From positions 52,365,098 through 52,429,097 of the forward strand of contig JBANSL010000020.1 in the NCBI GenBank assembly GCA_037127255.1: a stretch of 64,000 bases of DNA, given 5' to 3'. The translations under genes were made by a program, and so were the position numbers. Positions 1 to 11,432 of the stretch are shown in pieces. The notes beneath the pieces were generated by a model that saw only the letters and a list, made by a program, of their open reading frames with translations, was not told where the DNA came from and did not search any database. This DNA comes from Persicaria tinctoria. Its lineage: Eukaryota; Streptophyta; Magnoliopsida; Caryophyllales; Polygonaceae. The stretch's first letter is position 1. Every line of letters begins with the position of its first letter.

Positions 1-830
1 TGTGAAATGGAGAAAAAATAAAGAAAACATAGCATTGAACTTGAAACAAATGTTACACAATACAACGATAATAAGAACGAAACGAGAAATAATAATTTTT
101 TACACGGTAAAATTAAATAATAGCACATGGGTTGTATTGATATAAAATTATTTTTAAAAAAACATAGGTAAAATGGGTGTCTATAGGTAGATAAAATTAT
201 TTCACACTTGAAAATATTTTTTTTATTTTTAGAAAAAATGACAACAAAATGGTTTTAATGAAACATATTAAACTCACTGACACATGGCGCCATGTGATTG
301 GCCCATGTGTCAGCTGCTTTACAAATGAAATGTGTTAGGAAGCTTGGCCAAATGCAGTGTTGAAGACCTTTTCCTGCCCGGACGACGTCGTTTTCACCTT
401 CATTCGTTGGCAAACATCACGTGCACCTCACTTGCCCTCTTTTCTCACGCTATGGGACCCGAAAAATGGGACACTATGTGCAACAGAGAGTCACACGACT
501 CTTAACTCATTTCAGTCACATCAGCAACTATTCCTGCCACGTCAGCTTTCCACTAACTTTTCAGCTTTTTACATTTTTCATTTACAACAGAGAGTCGCGC
601 GACTCTTATTTCACTTTACACTTTTTTTTATTTATTAAGCTAAATGTTGATTTATTTGACTTGAATTTTTTTGTTAATGATATTATTAATATTAATATTA
701 ATACGTATCATTAAAATAAAAAGTAACACAATTAAATTTGAAAAATTACACAACTTAAACTTGCAAAACATATTAAATTTGAAACAATACACACTCGTAC
801 AATAAAATTAAATGTCATCTCCGGGAGTGC
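1..830. other. AT-rich non-coding DNA with short palindromes
   Basis: No coding region is recognisable. The stretch holds three short dyads: a perfect 16-bp palindrome at 281-296 (CACATGGCGCCATGTG), an imperfect one at 487-502 (AGAGTC/GACTCT arms round ACAC) and a perfect one at 591-606 (AGAGTCGCGCGACTCT). The last two sit in repeated contexts starting with caacagagagtc. I cannot assign them to a named element. Confidence 0.5.
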
Positions 831-1558
831 CAAATTTTTGTCATATATGTTCAATCAAGTCGGCCTTGAGCCGATTATACATACTCGTGTCTCGGAGTTT
901 AGCTCTTTTTTCTGTCACTTTACACATTTCAACTGGATAATTTGAGATGATAGGTTCAGCTACATGAACTTGATCGAAGCCGAATGGATCATAGAATAAG
1001 GAGCAATACCTGATGAAGAAGTGTAATGACCATCACAAATCATCCTCTGATATTGTCGGAGGTTAAGCTCACTCAAATCAAGGTCCTCCTCGACATCAAA
1101 AGAAGGGAGAACCTCAGCTAAGATCTCTTGTATAAGCTTTAAATTGCAGCCAGACACACCCCAAGCACGAATAGCACTAGCAATACTCCTCTCTTGATGC
1201 TAACGCTTGACAACAGTCTTACACTCAAGATTACTCCATGGGAAAAATGTCTTAAGTATACAAAGAGGCATCACAAGCAAGTGAATCCAGCAGGAGAGAT
1301 CGCAAGGAGAGTCAGCCACACCATCTAATGCCCTGTTTAAAACCCGAGAAAAATCTAGGTGATACTTAAGAGGAATGGATCTCACGGTACGTAACCCCAT
1401 AGAGAACAAACGGTCAAGCGAAGATATAGACAAACCAATAGACACAACCTCAACATATGACAAGGGAACCGACGAAGACGGAGTTGGAGTTATGGGGATA
1501 TCGTAAATAATAAAACGAACAAGGCCATCACCACAATCCGGAGGTGCCACAAAATCAT

Positions 1559-1566
1559 CCTGACTA
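1559..1566. repeat. Target-site duplication of hAT element (left)
   Basis: CCTGACTA, matched exactly at 3097-3104. Confidence 0.88.
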
Positions 1567-1811
1567 TAGGGGTGTGCAGAAAAACCCGACACGACTGATA
1601 CGACACGAAAACACGACACGAAAAAATACGAAATCGAAAGGACACGACATGATAATGACACGAACCGAAAAAGCATGAAATCAAACGGTTCGTATTCGGA
1701 TCGGGCATATTCCCTTGCCGGATACTCGACACGAACCGTTTAATTTTTTTCTTAAAATTTAAATATATAATAATGTAGTATTAGTATTTTGTATTCCCAT
1801 GAGAATCGTTA

Positions 1812-1930
1812 ATGAAAAGTGGCTCAGTTGGTTTGGGTCGTGTGGGATTTAAATTGGGATATAGGTCTCCGGATCGATTCTCATTTTTTAACCTAAAGCT
1901 GCTTTTTTTAATTAAAAAAAAATTTCTTCT
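1812..1930 (+). mobile_element. tRNA-derived SINE-like segment
   Basis: A box-A-like sequence TGGCTCAGTTGG at 1820-1831 is followed about 40 bases later by a box-B-like sequence GGATCGATTCT at 1871-1881 and then a T/A-rich stretch. This is the layout of a tRNA-derived SINE head. The box spacing is slightly longer than in a tRNA and no acceptor stem pairs, so it is not a tRNA gene. It lies inside the hAT element. Confidence 0.45.
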
Positions 1931-2339
1931 TTTCAAACCCTAGTATAAAGGTGAGGTGAAGGGGTGAACAGTAAGGACGGTGTGCGCCTCTTCTTGACCT
2001 CCTCTCTCTCTTTTGAAGACCTATTTTAATATTTTAACTATTTTAATATAATTATAAAATCAAATTAACTATTTTAATATTTTAAATTATAGAGAAAATA
2101 TAGTAGGGTATAGAAAAAGTGATAAGATAGATTTATCGGGGAACCTGACCATTGTGGAGGGTATGAAATGAATTGAGGAGGGTTGAGAATAAATTTAGTG
2201 GAATATGAGGTGGACGAATAAAAAAAGAGGAGAGAAATTTTGGGGCACCCCACCATTGGGGATGCTCTAAAGACAGTTTGTGCGTTCAACGAGAAGGACG
2301 GGGCTCTCTCTCTCAAAGACCCGAAGAGGGTTTGTGCGC

Positions 2340-2342
<3 letters not shown>

Positions 2343-2417
<75 letters not shown>
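2343..2417. repeat. (CT)n microsatellite
   Basis: About 75 bp of uninterrupted CT dinucleotide. Apparent Leu-Ser reading frames through it are artefacts of the repeat. Confidence 0.95.
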
Positions 2418-2422
<5 letters not shown>

Positions 2423-3404
2423 CAATCATCTCAAAGTGTTCAGATCTGTAGGCGGTAAGGGTTATACGTGTAAAGGCAATAAGGGGAAGCGACTCAGATT
2501 CGGAGAATTATTGAAGGCATGCGGAAAGGGCGACTCTACTCTCTCTCTCTCTAAGCTCGGTGACTTGGAGTTTCTAGATCCAGTGGTCCGGTCGGCCTCT
2601 CTCTCAATCATCTCGATGTCTCCAGATCCGGCCACTGTTTTTCATCTCCAGCGTTCGAACGACCGTCTACTCCCTCTAATCTCCATGGTATAGGCATTTC
2701 GAAGACGGTTATTGATCCTACTAGACTACTAGTTGTATTATTGTTGCAGGCTTCGATTCAAGGCTTGTGATTACTATTGAACACTTCAATTAAAGGAATT
2801 AGTTTATTTTTTTTTGGATTCAAGACTTGCAATTATTATTGTGAACGGTTGTGAATCTGTAGATTTGATTATGTCTTGGTGTTTAGAAACTCAGCCTTAA
2901 AAAAAACCCTCAGCCTTCCATTAAGTGGTTCGTGTCGGGTTATCCGAGTATCCGACACGGATCCGTTTCGTGTATCCGTGTCCGATACCCGACACTTCTC
3001 GAATCGTGTTCGGATCGGGGTTTTTAGTGTTAACGGTTTCGGGTATCCGACACAGATAACCGTGTCATGTCGGATACCCGATTATGAACACCCCTACCTG
3101 ACTATACCGACACCGAGCACGAAAGATATGAGTTTTAAGACATACCCTACATAAACAAACCCCCATACGCTTTAAAGTTATCTTAGCCTCAGAAACAATA
3201 GCCAAACTATCAGAAAGAGTTTGACGAGTAAGTAGCTGAGCATCACCAGCAATGTTGATCACGAACGTGCATGAGCATGGAGGTTTTAACAAGACCCCTA
3301 TCACCATCATCAAGACACCCACAAAGACCCACAAAAGAAAAATGGTACCGAACAAGGTCGGGCATATTAGAATGAAAACCGGAACAAATATTCCTTTCAC
3401 AACA

Positions 3405-3683
3405 CAAGTATATCCAATTAATCTTTAACCGAAATTCTATGCACCTTGAGGATATATTCTTTGAGAGGATATAATTCGAAATTTTAGATTTAAAACAAAC
3501 TTTAAATCTAAACAAAACAAATAGATATAAGTAATTAGTAATATATGCGATATGTGTAATCTGCAGAATAAGACATCCAATTTGTGTTTAACTGTAATAC
3601 CTTATCCTTTTGTCTTTCATCAAATCTGCACATTAGTACTATAACTCATGTATTTCATCAAGGAGAAGCAAGGGAGCTATCAC
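3405..3683 (-). repeat. Left arm of a ~280-bp inverted repeat pair
   Basis: This stretch matches the reverse complement of 17123-17400 with small indels. Shared landmarks are the ends ...AGGGAGCTATCA, the block TCATCAAGGAGAAGCAAGGG, AATACCTTAT.CTTT and TTTTAGATTTAAAACAA. The pair encloses the transposon-protein gene and the nest inside it. It could be the terminal inverted repeats of a DNA element, or one true LTR on the right with an inverted partial copy on the left. Confidence 0.75.
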
Positions 3684-3732
3684 AGTGCAACCGAAATGAC
3701 CCCCCTTTGAGTTTATATATCCAAGAATGATT

Positions 3733-3737
<5 letters not shown>

Positions 3738-3789
<52 letters not shown>

Positions 3790-3837
3790 TTATTAACACG
3801 TCTGTTGTCACTTCCCTCACACGGCTCAACAGTCCAC

Positions 3838-3868
<31 letters not shown>
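3738..3868. repeat. (CT)n microsatellites
   Basis: A poly-C run then CT repeats at about 3746-3786, and a second CT run at 3842-3868, in the presumed 5' leader of the transposon-protein gene. Confidence 0.9.
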
Positions 3869-3915
3869 TCATCCATCTTCTCTCCCTTTCCCAAGATCTT
3901 CAATTGTCCGCTCCA

Positions 3916-4402
3916 ATGGAGGCCAATACCTCTATGGGAAGTCCCGGTTCATCCGGCAAGGGGAAGCGCCCAGCTACAAGGAAAAGAAAGGAAATCGAAG
4001 AAGAGGACACCATCAGCGTCCATTCATGCTCCTCGGACGACGCTCCTTCTCGGACAGAGACACAGATTCCCATTCCCAGTCTTCTGACGTACTGGTTTCG
4101 AAACTTCGAAGCAGCAGGTAAGTGGCTCGACTCCTTCAGTCCTCGAAAACTTTGCCTGTTTGCTTCATCTCCCTTGCATTATCCTCCTAAAAGGCACTAC
4201 CTTATGGCCAATCGTGAACCCCGGAGAAGTCCATTACCCTCGTCTCACCCGTCTTTTCTTTGTCAACCTCACCTTCAAACGCGACCGAGGTAATCTAACC
4301 CTAAACACTACCGTCTACAACACCAAAATTGAACTCACCCCTAGAGTCATAGCCGACATCTTTGGCCTTCCCAAAGAAATATCCACTGATGGTCATCCTC
4401 CC
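3916..4402 (+). pseudogene. Plant transposon-protein gene, 5' part (split by copia element)
   Basis: The start at 3916 opens a Lys/Arg/Ser-rich head (MEANTSMGSPGSSGKGKRP) with an acidic EIEEEDT block. A frameshift near 4180 moves coding to the other frame, which then reads VNPGEVHYPRLTRLFFVNL and TTVYNTKIELTPRVIADIFG. This pattern, an F(F/Y).NL block followed by an I..(I/L)(F/L)G(L/I)P block, is typical of the 'putative plant transposon protein' domain found in env-like or accessory reading frames of plant retroelements. At 4402 the reading frame is cut by the copia insertion and resumes in phase at 15812, so the insertion is the main lesion besides the frameshift. Function in the cell is unknown. 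Confidence 0.5.
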
Positions 4403-4799
4403 TATTGTTTGAGACAATTAATTATCTAGTTCTATCTTTAAAAAGTCTATCTATAGATGATATTTATCTATAGAAGGATTATTGTGGATGGTTTATCTAC
4501 AATATGTTTTAGATAAGATAGGTTTATCTATATCTAGGATTATTTAGATATAATAGGTTTATCTATATCTAGGTTTGTCTATAGGGTTATCTATAAGAGA
4601 TCCTCTATTATAAATAGAGGCATGCAGGGTTGGAATTATGTATCCATCAAAGGATAACAATAATAAGAAACCCTAGCTGTAGAGAGGTTTTTCTCTGCAG
4701 GGTGTTCTGTGCGGTTCTTGCAAGAACACGGAAATCCTTTGTGTTCTATTGTTCATTCTTCTCCTCTTTAACGGTATTCACTCGGGGAAATTCACAACA
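4403..4799 (+). repeat. copia-1 left (5') LTR
   Basis: 397 bp ending in ACAACA just before the primer-binding site. It contains TATAAATAGAGG at about 4610, a plausible promoter. Confidence 0.9.
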
Positions 4800-4801
4800 A
4801 T

Positions 4802-4813
4802 TGGTATCAGAGC
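4802..4813 (+). other. copia-1 primer-binding site
   Basis: TGGTATCAGAGC, complementary to the 3' end of initiator tRNA-Met, two bases after the LTR. Confidence 0.9.
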
Positions 4814-4824
4814 AAGGTTAGACG

Positions 4825-6111
4825 ATGACATCTGGTGCGAAATTCGAGGTTTTGCGTTTTGATGGCACTGGAAATTTCGGTCTTTGGCAACGACGAGTGA
4901 AGGATCTGCTGACTCAGCAGGGAATGTTAAAGGCTTTAAAGGAGACAAAGCCTGAGGCGGCGAAAGATGAAGACTGGGAAGAGATGCATGAAAAGGCAGC
5001 GTTGATCATTTGACTCTGTCTGGTGGACGAGGTGATATACCATGTAATTAATCTCAAATCTTCGCAGGAGATTTGGGTGAAATTAAAGAACAGGTATATG
5101 TCAAAATCCTTGTCAAGCAAATTGTATCTAAAACAAAGATTGTACGGGTTGAAGATGACATAAGGCTCTGACTTGGTAAAGCACAACAACACTTTTAACC
5201 AAGTTATCGGAGATTTGGCACGATTGGATGTAAAACTTGAGGATGAAGACAAAGCCATGATCTTGCTATGTTCTCTACCCTCTTCATTTGAGAATTTGGT
5301 AATGGCGCCGACAGCATGGAAGGAGACGATATCCCTGGATACGATGAATACGACGTTGCTTGCTCATCATGAGCGACGTCAAAATTCTAACGGCAAAGGT
5401 TCCCAAAGCGAAGGGTTGTATTTCAAAGGCAACCAGGGAAGAGAGAGGAAGAAAGAGAAGCAAGATGGGGGTGACAGACCGTCCAGATCGAAGTCCAGAG
5501 GGAAAAAGGCAGTTACTTGTTACCACTGCAAGGAAGAAGGTCACTTTAAGCGTGATTGTCCAGTAAGAAAGAAGAAGTATGAGGGAAAGATGAATGATTC
5601 GCCTTTGAAATCAGCAAACGTAGTGCAGAAAGAAGATTCAGACAATACAGACTCAGATATGCTTTCAGTAACGTCGGGAAGATGTTCAGATTTATGGATC
5701 TTGGATTCTTGTTGTTCATTCCATATGACTTCGAACAAAGACTGGTTCGAGGTGTACAAGTCAGGAAGTTTTGGTTCTGTTCGATTGGGAAACGATAAGC
5801 CATGCAATGTTGTAGGAATCGGGCAGATCAAACTCAGGATGCATGATGGTGTAGTCCAGACATTGACTGATGTACATTATGTTCCAGATCTCAAGAAGAA
5901 TCTGATTTCCTTGGGTACATTACATGCAAATGGGTCCCGTTACAAGACAATCAATGACGGTCTGAAAGTGAGCAAAGGATCCATGACAGTAATGAGGGCG
6001 AGACGAACCTTTGGAAATATCTATCTCTTGTTAGGGAGTACAATTGTAGGTGGGGCTCCAATTGTAGAGTCTAAAGATCTTTGGTACTCCTGCATATGTG
6101 CTGATTCCAAG
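4825..6111 (+). pseudogene. copia-1 gag and protease remnant
   Basis: The start MTSGAKFEVLRFDGTGNFGL is the typical copia gag N-terminus, followed by a UBN2-like gag region, the zinc knuckle CYHCKEEGHFKRDC (CX2CX4HX4C) at about 5517-5560 and the protease motif LWILDSCCSFHM at about 5692. Stops occur at 5011-5013 and near 5165. The protease motif has Cys where family members normally have the Gly of Asp-Ser-Gly, which would be expected to disable it. The frame ends at 6112 where an internal deletion joins it to the integrase C-terminal region. Confidence 0.85.
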
Positions 6112-6493
6112 TGATGAGAGAACGAAACTGGATGCAAAGTCTAAGAAGTGCATCTTTTTGGGCTATGAGAAAGGTGTAAAGGGTTTCATGTTTTGGGACC
6201 CTGTTGCTAAGAAATGAGTGATCAGTCGAGATGATGTATTTGATGAGAAGTATATGCTTCAACAGGCCAAAGAAGTTGAGAGGTCTGTGGTTACAGAGAC
6301 TGATCCAAAGACGGTGGAGGTGGAGCTTGGTGAAAAGATTGGCACTAATGCTCCTATATCAGCAGGAAGTGAGCAACAACAACGACAGATGGAGAGTTTT
6401 ATTTTTGGAAGACCTAAGCGCGTGACACGACCTCCAGTCAGATTTGGTTTTGATGAGATGGTTAACTATGCTCTTGTTATTGGCGAAGATGAT
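6068..6493 (+). pseudogene. copia-1 integrase C-terminal remnant
   Basis: In a frame different from gag it reads FGTPAYVLIPSDERTKLDAK then KCIFLGYEKGVKGFMFWDP, the conserved block after the integrase core in copia polyproteins, followed after a stop at 6214-6216 by VISRDDVFDE and the linker to the reverse transcriptase. The zinc-binding HHCC and DDE core are missing, so an internal deletion removed them. The frame is then cut by the gypsy insertion at 6494 and resumes at 12808. Confidence 0.8.
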
Positions 6494-7780
6494 TGATAGA
6501 ACGCATTTAGGTGGGCATAATAGGTTGCATTTAGCTCAGTTAAGATGCATTTCATGGATGTATTAAGTACAATTTGCATATTTGCTCTCTACATTGGTGG
6601 AGTCGGAATCTACACACTTTTATTGATTATTTCAGGTAACTGTGGATCCGAGAATGAGGGATGGGTTGATGACGCATTAGATGAGAATGTATAGTTGATC
6701 GGAGAAGCTTACATGAAGATCTAAAGAGGTCCTGAGAAGAACAAGCGAGCCTAAACGAAGAACAAGTTTGCAGAAGTTGTCGCCAGACATGCTGAACTTG
6801 TTTTGCACATTCTGGAGGCCTCGGTTGTCCGATTGACTATTATGACCATGCGTTTGAAAGCTCTTTCAGAGAACTACAACTTTCATGTTGACAAGAAGAG
6901 CAAATTCGAGATAGATTTTCCGTGAAAAGCCCCTGTCTGCGGCCGCAGCAACCATGCCGCGGCCGCGGCCAATCAATTTGCAGCGGCCACATCATTTGAT
7001 GTATGCGCGCCGTTTTGTTTACGAAAACCCTAGTTTATGTTATTTTTGTTTGGTGGCCGACTTAGACCCTTTAAAAGGCCGATTATTGTTAGTTTTTTAA
7101 GAACTTCTATTCTATTCTTACTTTCATCAGACACTTTAGAGATTTAAGCGATGTCTTCCATGAGGAACTAAACTCATCTATTCTGCCTGCAATTTGAAGC
7201 TTTATTTGAATTGATTGTGAGTTTATAATTCTCGTTCCTTGTTTCCTATATTTGAATGCTTCAACTTCTTTGTGCTTGATTGTTTATTGTTTTGTTCTAT
7301 CTTGTCTGGAGAACTTGTTAGATCAATTCAATTGCTAAGGTTTTGTATATTCCTGATTGTGAACCTTAACCTAAATGGCAAACTTGTTCCTTTAGGGCTG
7401 ATTGAACTAATTGAACAAGTGGGAAGTTGGATGTGTTGTTAAATCCCTCTTTAGGGACTGCAAATACCTTGGCTAATCTCTGAACTTAAAGCTATCAATT
7501 GGGTTAAATTATTCTTTAGGGACTGTTCGATTGATAAGGGTTTCTAGGACTGATTGGACTAGTAACTATATTAGGTCGGGACAAGGGCATTCATAGGAAT
7601 CTTAATAGGACGAGAAGAAGTTACATGGATCGCTTCAACCAAATAAAGTGGAAAATTGTAGGTAGAATTGCTTCTCCTAATTGTCTGAATTACAATCATT
7701 TACTTTTGTTTGCTTCAATCCGCTTTGATTAAAGGCGGATCTTTTTCACTCATAAAAACCCCCCTTTTTTGGTTACTTGA

Positions 7781-9329
7781 TCAATCAATATATAATACTA
7801 AAACAGAGGCGTGGAAATCCTATGTGGCGGGTTCTGGTGCGATTCGCTTACGTGTAATTTTATGGTGCAATCTGGCCCGGGTTTTTGACACGTCAGTTAA
7901 TGATGATCCAATATATTTAAGCCACGTTGAACAATGACTTTATCCATTTATCCATGTGTCATCCTATGTGTCTATTGATTATTATAATTAATTTTTATAT
8001 CTTAAGTGGTTATAAATTCTATCATTTAAATTATTAAACTTATCAATATGAGTTGTTACAATTAATTTTTATTTATTAATTGTTTACAAAACCGATCATT
8101 TTACTATAAGTTATTTTATAAATATTTTCCCTAAAAAAGATTAGATTTCACAATACTAAAATGATGGAAAATAATTTTAGCTTTTTATCTTCAAAATCAA
8201 ACGTGCAATTCTCTAATAAATTAATTTCATCTCATATAAAGATAGAACTCATAAAAAATTTAAGTGCTAATTCTAAATGATGGAAAATAATTTTAGTTTT
8301 TTATCTTCAAAATCAAACGTGCAATTCTCTAATAAATTAATTTCATCTCATATAAAGATAGAACTCATACAAAAATTTAAGTGCTAATTCTCTAATAATA
8401 GATTTTATAAAGATTCAAAGTTTTTTTTTGTTTCTAATAAAAAAATATTCAGAGTATTAGATAGAAGTAGAACTCATAATTATTTTTTGAATTTCACCTC
8501 ATAGAACTCATAAACGTGCACTTAAGTTATCAAAATTTTAATATAATTTCATCTCATAAACTAAAGGGCCATACAAAATTATAAATTGAAAAATATTTAC
8601 AAAACACCAAACTATTATATTTTAAATTAATTTATCTTATCATTTTAGAACTACTCATGCATAATTATAAAAATTAATTAATGTTTATGACTTTTATGAG
8701 TTTTATCCGATCAAACTACTCAATTTTACCTTAAGTAATTTAATAAACATTTTATCTAAAAAAATTAAAATTAGATAATTTTATACGAAAAAAGGTTAGA
8801 TTAGTTTTACCACTAATGAAAATTGATTAAATTATATATAGAGAGAATTAGTTTATATATATATATATATTCTATTACATTATTAAACAATCACATTAAC
8901 CAATAGAGATAATTCAAATCATTAAGTGACTATATTTAACAAATTAACAATTAATTTATAAATCAACTTTTTGCAAATATTGCCCACTTACCAAATAATT
9001 GTGTTTATCTTTAAACAATCACATTAAACAATAGAAATAATTCAAATCAATAGGTGTTTATCTTTAACAAACAATTAATTTATAAACCAAATTTTTACAA
9101 ATATTAGATCCAGGTGTGTATATATAAGAGAAAGTATGTATTTTATAATATTTTAGCGATTAAAGTTAATTAGTCAATAAAAATTATAACCAATAATAAA
9201 TTGATAATAAGTAGGAAATTAAAAAGTGAAAAAATAATATTTTATATTATTTTTTTGATTTTATACAATTTGTACATAAATAATAAAATTCATATAAAAA
9301 ACCGCGAAGATCGCGGGTAATAGAACTAG
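7781..9329 (+). mobile_element. Non-autonomous Helitron, 1,549 bp
   Basis: The element starts TC (TCAATCAATATATAATACTA) and ends CTAG at 9326-9329, preceded by the hairpin CCGCGAAGATCGCGG at about 9302-9316. It lies exactly between A and T, with no target duplication. These are the defining features of Helitrons. The right LTR of the host gypsy element supplies the unoccupied site, confirming both ends. No Rep/helicase gene is present. Very AT-rich, with a 116-bp tandem duplication inside. Confidence 0.93.
8161..8392. repeat. 116-bp tandem duplication inside the Helitron
   Basis: 8161-8276 and 8277-8392 are nearly identical, both starting atgatggaaaataatttt. Confidence 0.92.
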
Positions 9330-9577
9330 TTAGTATCTAAATCACACTTGAATAGCGAATTTTCATGTGGGATCGACCTCTTGCTTATTGCTATACTAGT
9401 TATAAGTTTGAGTTTACTTTGGCGGATCAACGACAGGTTTTCCCTCCGTCAAATTTGGCGCCGTTGCCAGGGAATTTTATTAATTCTTGTGTGTTTTTAG
9501 TGTTGATCTTGGTGTGGACCGTCTTATATGGTCCATACCCTCGTTACTAATTCTTTGTTGTAGAAAGCATTGCAGAA

Positions 9578-11375
9578 ATGGCTAACAACGCGAATCGTAC
9601 TCTAAAGGAGCTTACTGCTCCTGATCTGCACAACAACCCTTAACAATCCAGTTCCCTGCACTTGGGGAATGAGTAAACTTTGAGCTGAAATCTGGGGTAA
9701 TTCATCTGTTACCCAAGCTCCATGGGTTGAGTGGGGAGGGCTCCCACAAGCATCTGTCTGAGTTTCATATTGTGGTAGTTGGGATGAAACATGAGAATGT
9801 CACTGCAGAGCAAATCAAGCTGAGAGCTTTTCCCTTCTCTTTGAAGGATGATGCGAATGAGTGGTTCTTCTATCTACCACCTGGATCTATTACTACTTGG
9901 GCTGAGATGAAGAGAGTCTTCCTAGAGATGTACTTCCCTGCTACAAAGCTCAATGCCTTGAAAAGGTCAATCAGCAGCATTGAGCAGTACGCAACGGAGT
10001 CCATTCAAGGGTACTTTGAGCGTTTCTAGAAACTCTGCGTTAGTTGCCCATGCCATGGGTACTCTCAGAAGGATCTGGTTCTCTTCTTATTCAATGGGCT
10101 TATTGATGGAGAGCGCAAAACAGTGAATTCCTGTTCTGGGGGAAACATGCTGAATAAGACGCCTGCTGCAGCTCGGGAAGTGTTTAAGGAGCTCTCTGAG
10201 GGCTCTAGGCAGTTCAACAAGAACACTCGTGCTAGAGGTGTACTTGCTATTGATGCCTCGGTGGCTGCATTACAGACTGATATGGCAGAGATGAAAGAGA
10301 TGATCAAGAAGCTAGTAGTTGACAGAGCATCTCAGCAGTTGAAAGCATGTGAATCCTACAGCGATCCATCCCATACTATGGATATGTACTCAACTTTTCA
10401 AGAACCTAGTGTTGAGTTGAATGCAATTGGGAATTTTGCTCCACAAAGGCCTAGGCAAGACAACTTTGGTAGTCCTGGGCACTTCAACAATAATAACTAC
10501 AATGGAGGCTATCAGCAGGGCTATGGTTATGGCAACTATAAAGAGCCTTTCAATCAGCAAGGAGGGCATCAGGTGAGGCCACAACAACAGTTTGACCTTT
10601 GTCAGGGAGGACAGCCTCAGGCAAGTGCACCTGATGGAAATGCACTACAAGCCCTCACACAATTCGTCATGAACCAGGCTGAACGCACAAAGAACTTAGA
10701 GACGTGCACTAAGACCCTCGCACAGGTAGTCTTGGACCAAGGTGAACGATCTAAGAACTTGGAGAACCGGATGAGTCAAATCATTCAACTGCTAAGCGCA
10801 AAAGAGGCAAATGACTCAGGAAAGCTCCCATCGCAAACGATTGAGAATCCTAGGGAGAATGTCAGTGCAATAATGCTTAGAAGTGGCAAGGAACTGATTG
10901 TCACGCCTCAAAAAGATGATGAGGGAATCATGGACGAAGATAGGAAAGTAATGAATGAAGAAGACGGAGGCAATACGGTGTTGCGGCCGCAACAACCATG
11001 CCGCGGCCGCGGCCAATCAAACATGTTGCGCCCGCAGCCATACGCCGCACCCGCCACCAGTGCCCTCGCCGATCCGTCGGTGATAGGTACGCATCTTCCA
11101 TCTTTCTCCCCTTCTTCTTCTTATTCTCCTCTTCCTCCTCCTTCTTCTCCTCCTTCTCCCTCCTTACCTATGGAGACTCCCAAGCCGGTTCCACCATTTC
11201 TAGAAGCCCTGAAGGATACACGAAGATATGAGAACGATAAGGAGATCTTTGAGACATTCAGCAAGTGTGAGGTAAATATTCCTTTACTCAAATTGATTAA
11301 GAGCATTTCTAGATATGCTAAATTTTTGAAGGAATTGTGCACCATCAAGAAGAAGCAAAGATTGAAAAAGACCTG
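9578..11375 (+). pseudogene. Gag of the gypsy LARD
   Basis: The start MANNANRTLKELTAPDL at 9578 opens gag but is stopped after about 20 codons and shifts frame. From 9727 it reads the Retrotrans_gag core (IKLRAFPFSLKDDANEWFF, then LPPGSITTWAEMKRVFL), stops at 10027-10029, and resumes through a Gln/Asn/Gly-rich region. It ends with RYAKFLKELCTIKKK, the block that in Athila/Tat-like Gag-Pol proteins lies just before protease. The last uninterrupted stretch is 417 codons (10123-11376). The end at gag without any pol fits a gag-only derivative. Residues RPQQPCRGRGQSN are encoded by a GC-rich sequence shared with the LTR. Confidence 0.85.
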
Positions 11376-11432
11376 ATTCATGTTCATTCTATCATTGCTT
11401 GAGGACAAGCAAATGTTAAGTGTGGGGGAGTT

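Larger units (their letters stand above)
1567..3096. mobile_element. hAT-type DNA transposon, non-autonomous, 1,530 bp
   Basis: The ends read TAGGGGTGTGCA on the left and, in reverse complement, TAGGGGTGTTCA on the right. They are flanked by a perfect 8-bp direct repeat CCTGACTA at 1559-1566 and 3097-3104. An 8-bp duplication with TAGGG-type ends is diagnostic of the hAT superfamily. Subterminal regions at both ends are rich in CGACACGAA / TCGGATACCCGACAC motifs in inverted orientation. No transposase is present. It carries a SINE-like segment and a long CT microsatellite inside. The target is the reverse-transcriptase-associated gene relic. Confidence 0.88.
830..3365 (-). pseudogene. Remnant of a plant reverse-transcriptase-associated protein gene, split by a hAT element
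   Basis: On the minus strand, coding-like blocks read from 3365 to 3243 (starting MPDLVRYHFSFVGLCGCLD), 3241 to 3105 (LLTRQTLSDSLAI..., ending in a Cys-rich KRMGVCLCRVCLKTH stretch), 1558 to 1203 and 1199 to 960. The Cys/His content of the first blocks suggests a zinc-binding N-terminal region. The order and wording resemble the N-terminal half of a widespread plant family of hypothetical proteins that carry a reverse transcriptase domain downstream; this is from memory of the family, not from a search. No RT catalytic motif lies in this window. Frames change between blocks and a 1,530-bp hAT element (1567-3096) interrupts the gene, so it is a relic. It could also be an exon-rich active relative before the insertion. 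Confidence 0.4.
6494..9451 (+). repeat. Left LTR of gag-only gypsy element (contains Helitron)
   Basis: Matches 11433-12807 apart from the Helitron at 7781-9329. Contains a NotI-like GC-rich block near 6942. Confidence 0.9.

Noticed and set aside
1820..1881. tRNA gene
   Set aside because: Box A and B-like motifs are present but spacing is off and no acceptor or anticodon stem can be formed; SINE-like instead.
2240..2693. Long Leu-Ser open frames across the CT repeat
   Set aside because: They exist only because (CT)n has no stops; no domain and no supported start.
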